Origin: Candidatus Tectimicrobiota bacterium
GTDB taxonomy: Bacteria > UBA8248 > JACPRG01
Assembly (NCBI GenBank): GCA_016190025.1
Contig: JACPRG010000078.1
Location: 1 to 6,290 of the forward strand
DNA length: 6,290 nucleotides
Reading direction: 5' to 3'
The translations under genes were made by a program, and so were the position numbers. Below, in pieces: positions 1-5,859 of the stretch. Numbering within the stretch: the stretch's first letter is position 1; the number at the start of each line of letters is the position of its first letter. The notes beneath the pieces were generated by a model. It saw only the letters and a list, made by a program, of their open reading frames with translations, was not told the origin of the DNA and ran no database searches.

Positions 1-60
1 AGGTTTCGTGATCGTGCCGTCGAAGTCGAACAAGACGCCGCGGTAGATTCCAGCCCCCAC
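1..60 (-). CDS. HAD-superfamily hydrolase, N-terminal fragment (runs off the window)
   Basis: Only the first 20 codons lie in the window. They read M(GTG)GAGIYRGVLFDFDGTITKP. The hydrophobic strand followed by DFDGT is HAD motif I, in which the first Asp (residue 12) is the nucleophile and the second (residue 14) the general acid/base in phosphatase-type members. The GTG start is supported by a GGAGAGGG ribosome-binding stretch at 71-64 on the minus strand. The gene lies 73 bp downstream of the HypE-like gene on the same strand, so co-transcription is likely. The specific substrate cannot be judged from this fragment; phosphoglycolate-phosphatase-like or other small-molecule phosphatases are all possible. 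The superfamily assignment is fairly secure, the function is not. Confidence 0.75.
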   Translation of the reverse strand, partial: MGAGIYRGVLFDFDGTITKP

Positions 61-133
61 GGACCCTCTCCGATTCAAATCGTGTCCACCCGCCAAGCGC
101 GCGGGATCCCCTCTCTCCGCCGACGGCCCCGAT

Positions 134-1162
134 TCAAAAAATTTTCCCAATCTCGTCCATGGTGAACAAGGGGAGCGCGTCCTCGCGGCCGCCCCTCCGG
201 ATCGCCACCCCTTCTTCCGCGGCGCGCATCTCCCCGATGGCCTGCGCGGGGACGCCCGTCTCCTTCAGCGCGTCCACCAGCCGTCCCGCATCCGCCGGGT
301 CCACGCAGAGGAGGAGCGACCCGGAGGCGAAAGCGCCCAGCGGGTCCAGGCCCAGATGTTCGCAAAACAGGCGCCCCTCTTCCAGCACCGGGATGCTCTC
401 GGCCTCGACCCGGACGCCGAGGCCCGTGGCCCAGGCCAGCTCGTGGATCGCCGTGGCCAGTCCGCCCTCGGTCGGGTCGTGCATGGCGTGGACGGGCACG
501 GCGTCGCACGCGACGCGGGCGTCGCGGACGACGCTGATCCCCGGCTCATAGAGGAACCGCGCCGCGGCCGCCACCCTCTCGCGCCCGAACACCCTCTCCA
601 GGTCCCGCCGCCGTTCCCGGGCCATGATGGCCACCGCCTCCAGGGGGATCCCCTTCGTCAACACCAAGGCGTCTCCGGCCCGCGCCCCCTTCGGCGTCAC
701 GAGCCTCTCCCGCTCCACCTCTCCGAGCATCGCGCCGACGACCACCGGCCGCGGCAGGCCGAAGGTGATCTCCGTGTGGCCCCCCACCAGCGACACGCCG
801 AGATCCCTGCAGCCCCGGCGGACGTCTGAAAAAATCCGCTCGGCCAACGCCTCGTCCGCCGACCCGCCCGGCAGGAGAAGCGTGGCCAGGAACCATCTGG
901 GCGTCGCCCCGAGGCAGGCGATGTCGTTGGCGTTGATGTGGACGGCAAACCAGCCGATCTCGTCGGTGGCGTGGGTGATGGGATCGGTCTTGGCCACCAG
1001 GTATCTTTCCCCGAAGTCCAGCACGGCGGCGTCCCAACCGACGGCGGGACCCGCGAGGACGCGGGAATCCCCCACGGGCTCGGCCGAAAGGATGAGGGCC
1101 AGCAGGTCGGGCGGCAGCTTGCCGGGGAAAAGCCTCGGATTCGTAAAGATTTCTCCCCTCAC
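134..1162 (-). CDS. AIR-synthase-family protein related to HypE (PurM/SelD/ThiL fold)
   Basis: The product is 342 residues from a GTG start. It belongs to the AIR synthase-related superfamily (PurM, SelD, ThiL, HypE), whose members bind ATP and activate a substrate by phosphorylation or dehydration. Visible blocks are GWDAAVLDFG (about residues 42-51), KTDPIT (58-63), HINANDIACLGA (75-86, typical of the N-terminal ATP-binding half), GGHTEIT (127-133), LTKGI (about 169-173) and MHDPTEGG (227-234, the C-terminal domain glycine motif). True HypE ends in a conserved Cys that carries the carbamoyl group; this protein ends in EIGKIF with no such Cys, so it is probably not a hydrogenase maturation enzyme. 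It also lacks the N-terminal Cys/Sec site of SelD. The 1162 start has a GGAAGAG motif nine bases upstream. A longer reading from TTG at 1261 is unlikely because it would begin inside the predicted -35 box. It is transcribed divergently from the YedF-like gene and followed by the HAD gene. Substrate unknown. Confidence 0.88.
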   Translation of the reverse strand: MRGEIFTNPRLFPGKLPPDLLALILSAEPVGDSRVLAGPAVGWDAAVLDFGERYLVAKTDPITHATDEIGWFAVHINANDIACLGATPRWFLATLLLPGGSADEALAERIFSDVRRGCRDLGVSLVGGHTEITFGLPRPVVVGAMLGEVERERLVTPKGARAGDALVLTKGIPLEAVAIMARERRRDLERVFGRERVAAAARFLYEPGISVVRDARVACDAVPVHAMHDPTEGGLATAIHELAWATGLGVRVEAESIPVLEEGRLFCEHLGLDPLGAFASGSLLLCVDPADAGRLVDALKETGVPAQAIGEMRAAEEGVAIRRGGREDALPLFTMDEIGKIF

Positions 1163-1193
1163 GGAAAGGGACTCTTCCGGGACACGAAGATGG

Positions 1194-1202
1194 CCCCCCC
1201 CC
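1194..1202. repeat. Homopolymer of nine C/G in the HypE-like leader
   Basis: Nine consecutive C on the plus strand (G on the minus strand) lie in the predicted 5' leader of the HypE-like gene, about 31 bases upstream of its GTG start. Tracts like this are prone to length variation through polymerase slippage. Here it is outside the likely coding sequence, so a length change would alter leader spacing rather than reading frame. The presence is certain; any role is speculative. Confidence 0.6.
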
Positions 1203-1232
1203 GCGAGATTCTGGCCCTTTGCACGGCGGCAA

Positions 1233-1261
1233 ATGATAGCAATCCCGGAAAGAACCGGCAA
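1233..1261 (-). promoter_or_regulatory. Predicted sigma70-type promoter for the HypE-like gene
   Basis: On the minus strand TTGCCG (1261-1256) is followed after 17 bases by TATCAT (1238-1233). The -10 is preceded by TGC, giving an extended -10 (TGnTATCAT). The predicted transcript starts near 1226 and leaves a leader of about 64 nt before the GTG at 1162. This placement argues against translation starting at 1261. Identified by eye against the consensus, without scoring. Confidence 0.55.
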
Positions 1262-1280
1262 CCGGAAAGTGTCGCTCTTT

Positions 1281-1315
1281 CTTTACAACTTTTGCCGACT
1301 TTACAACTTTTGCCG
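1281..1315. repeat. Perfect 17-bp tandem direct repeat in the divergent control region
   Basis: CTTTACAACTTTTGCCG occurs at 1281-1297 and again, identically, at 1299-1315, separated by one base (period 18). Read on the minus strand the unit is CGGCAAAAGTTGTAAAG. The pair lies just upstream of the predicted minus-strand -35 box, at roughly -55 to -90 from the inferred transcription start, and about 70 bp from the plus-strand promoter. The position suits a pair of activator sites, but a chance local duplication is also possible. No regulator is recognised from the sequence. Confidence 0.7.
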
Positions 1316-1387
1316 GGATCAGCGAAAGATCCATCCCCAGGGCCAAGGCGATTTTTTATTCCCAGGTCTTTCTGACCAACGGTTGTT

Positions 1388-1401
1388 TTGAATCGGCTCA
1401 A
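1388..1401. promoter_or_regulatory. Possible FNR/CRP-family operator overlapping the -35 box
   Basis: TTGA-N6-TCAA (TTGAATCGGCTCAA) has the half-site sequence and spacing of the FNR-type box TTGAT-N4-ATCAA, matching four of five bases in each arm. Its centre lies about 28 bp upstream of the inferred start and covers the -35 hexamer, which would suit repression rather than class II activation. A 14-bp degenerate dyad can occur by chance, so this is only a candidate. Confidence 0.35.
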
Positions 1402-1415
1402 CAAATATGTATAAT
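1388..1415 (+). promoter_or_regulatory. Predicted sigma70 promoter of the YedF-like gene
   Basis: TTGAAT (1388-1393), a 16-bp spacer and a perfect TATAAT (1410-1415) form a strong-looking promoter in a locally AT-rich patch of otherwise GC-rich DNA. The inferred start is near 1422, leaving a leader of about 60 nt with an AGGAGG ribosome-binding site at 1469-1474. Confidence 0.65.
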
Positions 1416-1480
1416 TCAAAAAATGGATTCAGCTCTGTTCGCGAAGGAACTCCTCTGACGGAAGGTTCAGGAGGTAGCTC

Positions 1481-1813
1481 ATGAAGACCGTCATCATCGT
1501 CAACCAAGAGGGAATGGGCCATGGGGACGAGGCGCTTGCGCGTCGCCTCATGGTTCCTTTCCTGGAACAGGTCCGGCGCTACGACCAGGTGGAGGCGGTC
1601 ATCCTCTACAACACCGGCGTCCGGCTCGCCGCCGAGGGATCGGAGCTTCTCCAAAGCGTCGCGGGCCTACACGAAGGAGGCATCGAGGTCTTGTCCTGCG
1701 GAACGTGCGTGAAGGCCCTCAGCCTGGAGGGCAAGATCAAGGCGGGACGCGTGAGTAACATGGAGGAGATCGTCAAGACCCTGGTCGAGGCCGAAAAGGT
1801 TGTCACCCTCTAA
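1481..1813 (+). CDS. DsrE/F-family protein resembling the C-terminal domain of selenium-metabolism protein YedF
   Basis: The product is 110 residues: a small Rossmann-like DsrE/DsrF sulfur-relay fold. It opens with a strand (KTVIIVNQEGMGHGDEAL), in which the GMGxGD turn is typical, and has VEAVILYNTGVRLAAEGS in the middle. Near residues 71-75 it has LSCGTCV, a CxxC-type pair in the position of the CGTC of YedF, then a KAGRVSNMEEIV block and a KVVTL end. The YedF family (linked to selenium metabolism by co-occurrence with SelD) normally has an N-terminal TusA-like domain ahead of this module. That domain is absent here, so the protein is a stand-alone version. The ATG start is fixed by a full AGGAGG six bases upstream. 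The gene is monocistronic or first in its unit and divergent from the HypE-like gene. It may carry a persulfide or selenium species on the cysteines; the exact reaction is unknown. Confidence 0.87.
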   Translation: MKTVIIVNQEGMGHGDEALARRLMVPFLEQVRRYDQVEAVILYNTGVRLAAEGSELLQSVAGLHEGGIEVLSCGTCVKALSLEGKIKAGRVSNMEEIVKTLVEAEKVVTL

Positions 1814-2082
1814 GCCGCCCGCCCCGAAAACCGCCGCCCTTCGCGCGAGGGAAGCACCTCGGCCCGGGACGCAAGGGCAATTTTTGCCTACGCACCCGGA
1901 ACCGCGCCCAATTCCGCGCCTCGCGTGAGAGGGTTTCTTATCGTCTCCGTGCGGCTTGAGCCGCGTCGGGCGGCCATCCGCGCCACCCACCGGGGCGGCC
2001 GTCTCTGTAGGCACGCATATTGCTCAGCCCTTGCGACGGACACGAACGGAGGGTGATTGACGGAATCATGGGAGAACCCGAC
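1814..2082. other. Intergenic stretch between the YedF-like and methyltransferase genes
   Basis: About 270 bp without a supported gene. It contains two short dyads: GGCAA-TTT-TTGCC at 1876-1888 and GCGGC-TTGA-GCCGC at 1951-1964. Neither is followed by a T-run, so neither is a convincing intrinsic terminator. No clear promoter was found for the methyltransferase. Confidence 0.5.
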
Positions 2083-3081
2083 ATGGCCGCCCCGCATCCC
2101 GCGCAGCTTCAGCCATCCGCTGACCGCTTCTGGCAGCACCACTGGAACGACCCCCGGGTCGTGTCCTATCTCGAAGAGCGGTTCGATTTGAGCAAAAGGA
2201 CCGGCGTCAACGTGGCGAAGGTGGAGCTTCTGGGCCAGGTCGTGCGGGAGGGGGAGACCTTCCTGGACGTCGGCTGCGGACCGGGAAGATTCTTCGAGCT
2301 GACGCGGCCCTTCGGGGTGAAATACACGGGCGTGGACGTCACGCCGAACATGGTGGCCCGCGCCCGCAGGCGGTATCCGGACGCCGACTTCCGCGTGGAC
2401 GACGCGTTCAGGCTCTCCTTCGAGGACGGCAGCTTCGACGTCGTCTTCAACAACGATGTCCTCCGCCACGTGCCCCAACCCGCGGCCATCGTCTCGGAGC
2501 TCGCGCGGGTGGCCCGCCGGCAAGTGGTCATCATGGATTTCATCCATCCGACCCACGAAACCTTTCTGTGGTACGGCCCCGTCGTCAAAGAGGCGGAGGG
2601 CTTCTCCCTGACCTATGTCCGGAACCGGGCGGAATTTGAAGCAATTCTGTCGTCCGCCGGGCTCGTCCCGACCACGGTCGTGGAGCTGGCCACCGAGGAG
2701 CAGGGCACGCACCACGCCTACCTCTTCGACAAGGCCCTGGATCGCTGCCGGAAGGGAAACGAGGACTTCGCCCGGGCGGAACTGGCGGCGGCGCGCCGGG
2801 CGTACGAAGAGGCCCTGCGCATCGACCCGGCCTGCGCCGAAGCCTTGTACAACCTGGGGATGGCGGACCTCAACGAGGGCCGATGGGACTGCGCCGCCGA
2901 CCATCTCTCGCGCGCCGCCGCCCTCCGTCCCGAGGACGGCGACTTCCTGAAGTCGCTGGCCGTCGCCGAGCTTCAACACGGGCGCCGGGAAGCGGCCCTG
3001 GCCACCATCGAGCGCTATCTGGCCCTCGCCCCGGGGGACGAAAAGGCCATCGCCTTCCGCGACAACCTGCGGCACCCGTAG
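2083..3081 (+). CDS. Class I SAM-dependent methyltransferase with C-terminal TPR repeats
   Basis: The product is about 332 residues. The N-terminal half is a Methyltransf_11-type Rossmann methyltransferase. Motif I is DVGCGPG at residues 62-68, the acidic end of strand 2 is the Asp in TGVDV about 20 residues on, and a motif II/III-like stretch FDVVFNNDVLRHVPQP follows, where NNDVLRHV replaces the more usual H-D/E-V pattern. From about residue 213 the chain changes to helical repeats with TPR signatures (AYEEALRIDPACAEALYNLGMADLNEG, then AADHLSRAAALRPED, then ALATIERYLALAPGD), roughly three repeats that could bind a partner protein. The ATG at 2083 is preferred because GGAG (2071-2074) stands eight bases upstream. 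ATG 2068 is an alternative, with GGAGGG too far away, and TTG 2020 is less likely. The substrate is not evident; small metabolite, lipid or protein targets are all possible. The gene appears to stand alone. Confidence 0.85.
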   Translation: MAAPHPAQLQPSADRFWQHHWNDPRVVSYLEERFDLSKRTGVNVAKVELLGQVVREGETFLDVGCGPGRFFELTRPFGVKYTGVDVTPNMVARARRRYPDADFRVDDAFRLSFEDGSFDVVFNNDVLRHVPQPAAIVSELARVARRQVVIMDFIHPTHETFLWYGPVVKEAEGFSLTYVRNRAEFEAILSSAGLVPTTVVELATEEQGTHHAYLFDKALDRCRKGNEDFARAELAAARRAYEEALRIDPACAEALYNLGMADLNEGRWDCAADHLSRAAALRPEDGDFLKSLAVAELQHGRREAALATIERYLALAPGDEKAIAFRDNLRHP

Positions 3082-3093
3082 CCGCGTCCGCGG
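3082..3093. repeat. Short inverted repeat directly after the methyltransferase stop codon
   Basis: CCGCG-TC-CGCGG begins on the base after the TAG stop. It could fold with a four-base loop (CCGC-GTCC-GCGG) but is followed by a G-run rather than T residues. It is therefore a weak candidate for a transcript-end structure. The following bases up to the tRNA promoter (about 3094-3208) show nothing recognisable. Confidence 0.3.
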
Positions 3094-3208
3094 GGGGTTC
3101 ATCCCTCCAAAGGCTTTTGCCCGCGCTGCGTGACGGCGGTCCTCCGGATTTACCCGCATTGAGCCTCCGGTGCGCCCCAACCCGTCCCGCCTCCCGGGCC
3201 CCGACTTC

Positions 3209-3237
3209 TTGCAAAACCCTGAGATCGGACATAGACT
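3209..3237 (+). promoter_or_regulatory. Predicted promoter of the tRNA-Phe gene
   Basis: TTGCAA (3209-3214), 17 bp, then TAGACT (3232-3237) places the predicted start about 12 bases before the mature tRNA 5' end. This is normal for a single tRNA transcription unit. The -10 matches four of six consensus positions. Confidence 0.5.
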
Positions 3238-3256
3238 CTTACCAGCCAGACCTCCA

Positions 3257-3332
<76 letters not shown>

Positions 3333-3343
3333 CTCATTCTTGC

Positions 3344-3372
3344 AAGGGATACGCGAGTGTCCCTTTCTTTTT
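3344..3372 (+). terminator. Rho-independent terminator of tRNA-Phe
   Basis: A nine-pair stem AAGGGATAC / GTGTCCCTT (one T-G wobble) is closed by the GNRA tetraloop GCGA (3353-3356). It is followed immediately by TCTTTTT (3366-3372). Stem, stable loop and T-tract together make this a textbook intrinsic terminator. Confidence 0.9.
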
Positions 3373-3459
3373 GGATTGACGGTCCGGTGTCTTCCCGCTA
3401 GGCTCGGTATGAACCCGGGCGGCTGGATTCATCGCGGGCGATGCTTGGGACTCATTTCG

Positions 3460-4803
3460 ATGGCCAAAGCTGTTCCCCTCCCGATTTTCCCCGATTTTCA
3501 AGTGACTCGTGCGAGAAGGCGGAGCTTGGCCGCGTTTTCCCGACCGTCCCTCGGCCCAAGCGCCCGGCCGGGAAAGCGGCGCCGGCATGACCTCGCCCGC
3601 CTCTGCGGGGCCTTCCTCCTGCTCTTGTCCGCCGCGGCCGGCTGCGGCATCTTCCGGGAGCGCCCGCCCGAAAAGGACCGGCTGGCTCTGGAGGAGGTCT
3701 CGTTTTCCGACCTGGCGGGCTGGGTGGGCGACCGGCACGCCGAGGCCCTCGCCGCGTTCCGAAAGTCCTGCGACCACCTCCTGCGGCAGCCGGACCCTCG
3801 TCCCCTGGGCGAGACGCCCGCCTTCGGCCGCGCGGCCGACTGGCGGCCCGTCTGCGCCGAGGCGGTCCGGCTGGAGGCGTCAGGCCCGGTCGGGAGCGAC
3901 GGGGCGCGCGCCTTTTTCGAGAAGTGGTTCTCGCCCTTCCGGGCCACCAACAACGGCGATCCCAAGGGCCTCTTCACGGGCTACTACGAGCCCGTGCTTC
4001 GCGGCTCCCGGACGCGCGGCGGGGCCTACACGATCCCCCTTCACAGCCGTCCGCCGGACCTGGTCACGGTGGATCTGGGCCTTTTCCAAAAGGACATGAG
4101 GGGCCGCCGGATCGCGGGCAAGGTCAAAGACGGACAGCTCCGGCCGTACCCGGACCGGGCCGCCATCAACGCCGGGGCGCTCGACGGTCTGGGCGCGGAG
4201 ATCGTATGGGTGGACGACCCCGTCGCGGCCTTTTTCCTCCACGTCCAGGGCTCCGGACAGGTGGTGCTGGAAGACGGAAACGTCCTTCGTCTCGGCTACG
4301 CGGCCCAGAACGGCCACCCCTATCACTCCATCGGGCGGGAGCTCATCCGCCGGGGGATTTTCCCCCGCGAGTCCGTCTCGCTCCAGACCATCCGCGCATG
4401 GCTGGAGGAGCACTCCGACGAGGCCCGGAGGCTCATGGAAAAGAACCGGTCCTACGTCTTTTTCCGGGAGATCGGCGGCGAAGGCCCCCTCGGGGCGCAG
4501 GGAGTCGTCCTGACGCCGCTGCGCTCGCTCGCCGTGGACCGGCGTTTCATCCCGCTCGGGATTCCCCTCTGGGTGGACACGACGGCCCCGGGGACGAAGC
4601 CGGGGGGCGGATTCACGCTTCCCTTGCGGCGGCTTTTCGTCGCCCAGGACACGGGCGGGGCCATTCAGGGGCCGGTGCGCGGCGACGTCTTCTGGGGGCG
4701 GGGTCCCGAGGCGGAGGAGAAAGCCGGACGGATGAAGCAGGAGGGGGAATACTATCTCCTCCTCCCCCGGTCTCTCGCCCGCCGACATTTGCCGGTCCTG
4801 TGA
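3460..4803 (+). CDS. mltA: MltA-type membrane-bound lytic murein transglycosylase (lipoprotein)
   Basis: The product is about 447 residues from ATG 3460. MltA enzymes cleave the MurNAc-GlcNAc bond of peptidoglycan to give 1,6-anhydro ends and are usually anchored to the outer membrane. Seen here: a hydrophobic segment LCGAFLLLLSAAAGC ending in a lipobox with Cys at about residue 62; the MltA domain with FTGYYEP (172-178) and HVQGSG (261-266); and a C-terminal 3D domain from about residue 351 (LTPLRSLAVDRRFIPLG, then VAQDTGGAIQGPVRGDVFWG). Asp409 in GDVFWG corresponds to the catalytic Asp of E. coli MltA. The start is uncertain. ATG 3460 (GGGA nine bases upstream) gives an unusually long basic stretch before the membrane segment. 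TTG 3526, with AGAAGG at good spacing, or GTG 3502 would give a more normal signal peptide; ATG 3409 is longer still. The stop lies 49 bp before azlC, so these may be co-transcribed. Confidence 0.9.
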   Translation: MAKAVPLPIFPDFQVTRARRRSLAAFSRPSLGPSARPGKRRRHDLARLCGAFLLLLSAAAGCGIFRERPPEKDRLALEEVSFSDLAGWVGDRHAEALAAFRKSCDHLLRQPDPRPLGETPAFGRAADWRPVCAEAVRLEASGPVGSDGARAFFEKWFSPFRATNNGDPKGLFTGYYEPVLRGSRTRGGAYTIPLHSRPPDLVTVDLGLFQKDMRGRRIAGKVKDGQLRPYPDRAAINAGALDGLGAEIVWVDDPVAAFFLHVQGSGQVVLEDGNVLRLGYAAQNGHPYHSIGRELIRRGIFPRESVSLQTIRAWLEEHSDEARRLMEKNRSYVFFREIGGEGPLGAQGVVLTPLRSLAVDRRFIPLGIPLWVDTTAPGTKPGGGFTLPLRRLFVAQDTGGAIQGPVRGDVFWGRGPEAEEKAGRMKQEGEYYLLLPRSLARRHLPVL

Positions 4804-4834
4804 GCGAAGCCCGGGCTCCCTTTTCATTTGGTCT

Positions 4835-4850
4835 CCCCGGGGGGATCCCC
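4835..4850 (+). promoter_or_regulatory. G-rich ribosome-binding site of azlC flanked by complementary C-runs
   Basis: The only plausible Shine-Dalgarno stretch for azlC is the G-run at 4839-4844, about eight bases before the GTG. It is bracketed by CCCC on both sides and includes the palindrome GGGGATCCCC (4841-4850). Base pairing with either C-run could mask the site, which might make azlC translation depend on ribosomes arriving from upstream. Structure seen, effect inferred. Confidence 0.35.
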
Positions 4851-4852
4851 GC

Positions 4853-5560
4853 GTGAGCGCCGCGCGCGCCGAGTTTCGGCGGGGACTCGCCGAGTCGGTC
4901 CCGGTGGTCATCGGCCTCCTTCCCATCGGCTTCCTCTTCGGGGCGCTGGCGCGGGCCGCGGGGCTCACCTGGGTAGAGGGCGGCCTAATGTCGGCCATCG
5001 TTTACGCGGGACCTTCCCAGCTCGTGGCCATCGGCCTGATCCAGCAGGGCGCCGGCTTCTTCCCCATTGTCCTGACCACCTACGTCGTGAACCTCCGTTA
5101 TGTGCTCTACGCCGCCTCGCTGGCCCCCTACTTCCGAGACAGGAGCCGCCGCTGGCTGGCCCTGATCGGCTACGGCCTGGTGGACGCGGTGTACGCCCTG
5201 TCCATCGCCCGCTGCGCGAAGGCCCCCGAGGCGCCCCGGAAGGACGCCTACTACCTGGCCGCGACCCTCTTCATTTACGTGACGTGGATCCCGGCCAGCT
5301 TCGCCGGCGGCTTCCTGGTCGATTCGATCCCGCAGGTCCAGGGCCTGGGACTGGAGATCGTCAATTCCGCCGTCTTCCTCGCCCTGCTCATCCCGATGTT
5401 GCGGGACGCCGCCCAGGCGGCGACGGCCCTCCTGTCCCTCCCCGTGACGGTGGCCGTCACTTCCGCGCTCCCCCACGTGCACGCCGTGCTCGTGACCATT
5501 GTTCTCCTCTCTTTAGCGGGAGGCTCTCTCAAGTGGTTACAGAATCGGTCCTCCTTCTGA
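4853..5560 (+). CDS. azlC: AzlC-family permease subunit (branched-chain amino acid export)
   Basis: The product is 235 residues, the usual AzlC length, and highly hydrophobic with several membrane segments. Approximate positions are 16-34, 45-64, 68-92, 101-120, 132-156, 168-183 and 198-225. The family hallmarks are visible: YAGPSQ at 51-56 and NLRYVLYAASLAPY at 80-93. With AzlD it forms a two-component inner-membrane exporter; the characterised members (AzlCD, and YgaZH of E. coli) export branched-chain amino acids or analogues, but the substrate here cannot be read from sequence. The start is GTG, the only well-placed candidate before the conserved basic-amphipathic N terminus (RAEFRRGLAESVPV). 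It follows the MltA gene by 49 bp and overlaps azlD by 28 bp, so the two subunits are very likely translated together. Confidence 0.93.
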   Translation: MSAARAEFRRGLAESVPVVIGLLPIGFLFGALARAAGLTWVEGGLMSAIVYAGPSQLVAIGLIQQGAGFFPIVLTTYVVNLRYVLYAASLAPYFRDRSRRWLALIGYGLVDAVYALSIARCAKAPEAPRKDAYYLAATLFIYVTWIPASFAGGFLVDSIPQVQGLGLEIVNSAVFLALLIPMLRDAAQAATALLSLPVTVAVTSALPHVHAVLVTIVLLSLAGGSLKWLQNRSSF

Positions 5561-5859
5561 GCCTAGCGATGGCGGCCGTGACGTACCTCTCCCGCGGTCC
5601 CATCCTGGTGATGGCCTCAAGGCTCCCCCTGCCCGCCTTCGTGCGCTATTGCCTGGAGGCGGCGCCCGCGGCGGCCCTGGCCACACTGACGGTCTCGCTC
5701 ATCCTGTACCCCGGGGGACAATGGGCGGGCCTGAAGGGAAACCCTTCCGCATACGCGGCGCTGGTGACGCTGGGGGCGGCCCTGTACCTGCGAAACATCT
5801 TGCTGATCGTGGGGATCGCCCTGGCGGCCTTCCACGCCTTCAAGTGGCTATTGGCTTGA
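5533..5859 (+). CDS. azlD: AzlD-family small membrane subunit of the branched-chain amino acid exporter
   Basis: The product is 108 residues, typical for AzlD, with three to four hydrophobic segments (about 3-18, 44-59, 73-86 and 88-107). The diagnostic pattern TYLSRGPILVMASRLPLPAFVRYCLEAAPAAALATL (split here across residues 17-52) matches the family layout of a TYxxR-xxP stretch followed by LPxPxxxxxxLxxxPxAxLA. The GTG start at 5533 lies inside the end of azlC and has GGGAGG at 5518-5523, nine bases upstream. An internal ATG at 5569 would truncate the first membrane segment and is less likely. It acts together with AzlC. The reading frame stays open upstream, but that part is only the shadow of azlC. 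Confidence 0.92.
   Translation: MVTESVLLLSLAMAAVTYLSRGPILVMASRLPLPAFVRYCLEAAPAAALATLTVSLILYPGGQWAGLKGNPSAYAALVTLGAALYLRNILLIVGIALAAFHAFKWLLA

Noticed and set aside
70..139. CCGATTCAAA occurring twice (about 70-79 and 129-138) between the HAD and HypE-like genes
   Set aside because: Ten bases with one copy overlapping the HypE-like stop region; too short to distinguish from chance.
1163..1261. Longer N terminus of the HypE-like protein from TTG 1261
   Set aside because: It would begin within the predicted -35 box, contains the poly-G tract, and adds 33 residues not expected in the family.
1876..1888. GGCAA-TTT-TTGCC hairpin as terminator of the YedF-like gene
   Set aside because: Only five pairs with a three-base loop and no following T-tract.
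1888..3180. Long minus-strand open frame (430 codons) opposite the methyltransferase
   Set aside because: It is an antisense shadow of a well-supported gene in GC-rich DNA; the translation is rich in Arg, Gly and Pro with no domain, while the plus strand shows clear methyltransferase and TPR motifs.
3880..4998. Long minus-strand open frame (372 codons) opposite the MltA and azlC genes
   Set aside because: It spans two real plus-strand genes and their intergenic gap and has low-complexity Arg/Pro/Gly composition, as expected for a GC-driven open frame.
4828..5532. Upstream extension of the azlD reading frame
   Set aside because: This part is out of frame with azlC, has Arg/Pro/Gly-rich nonsense composition, and AzlD family length fits the GTG at 5533.
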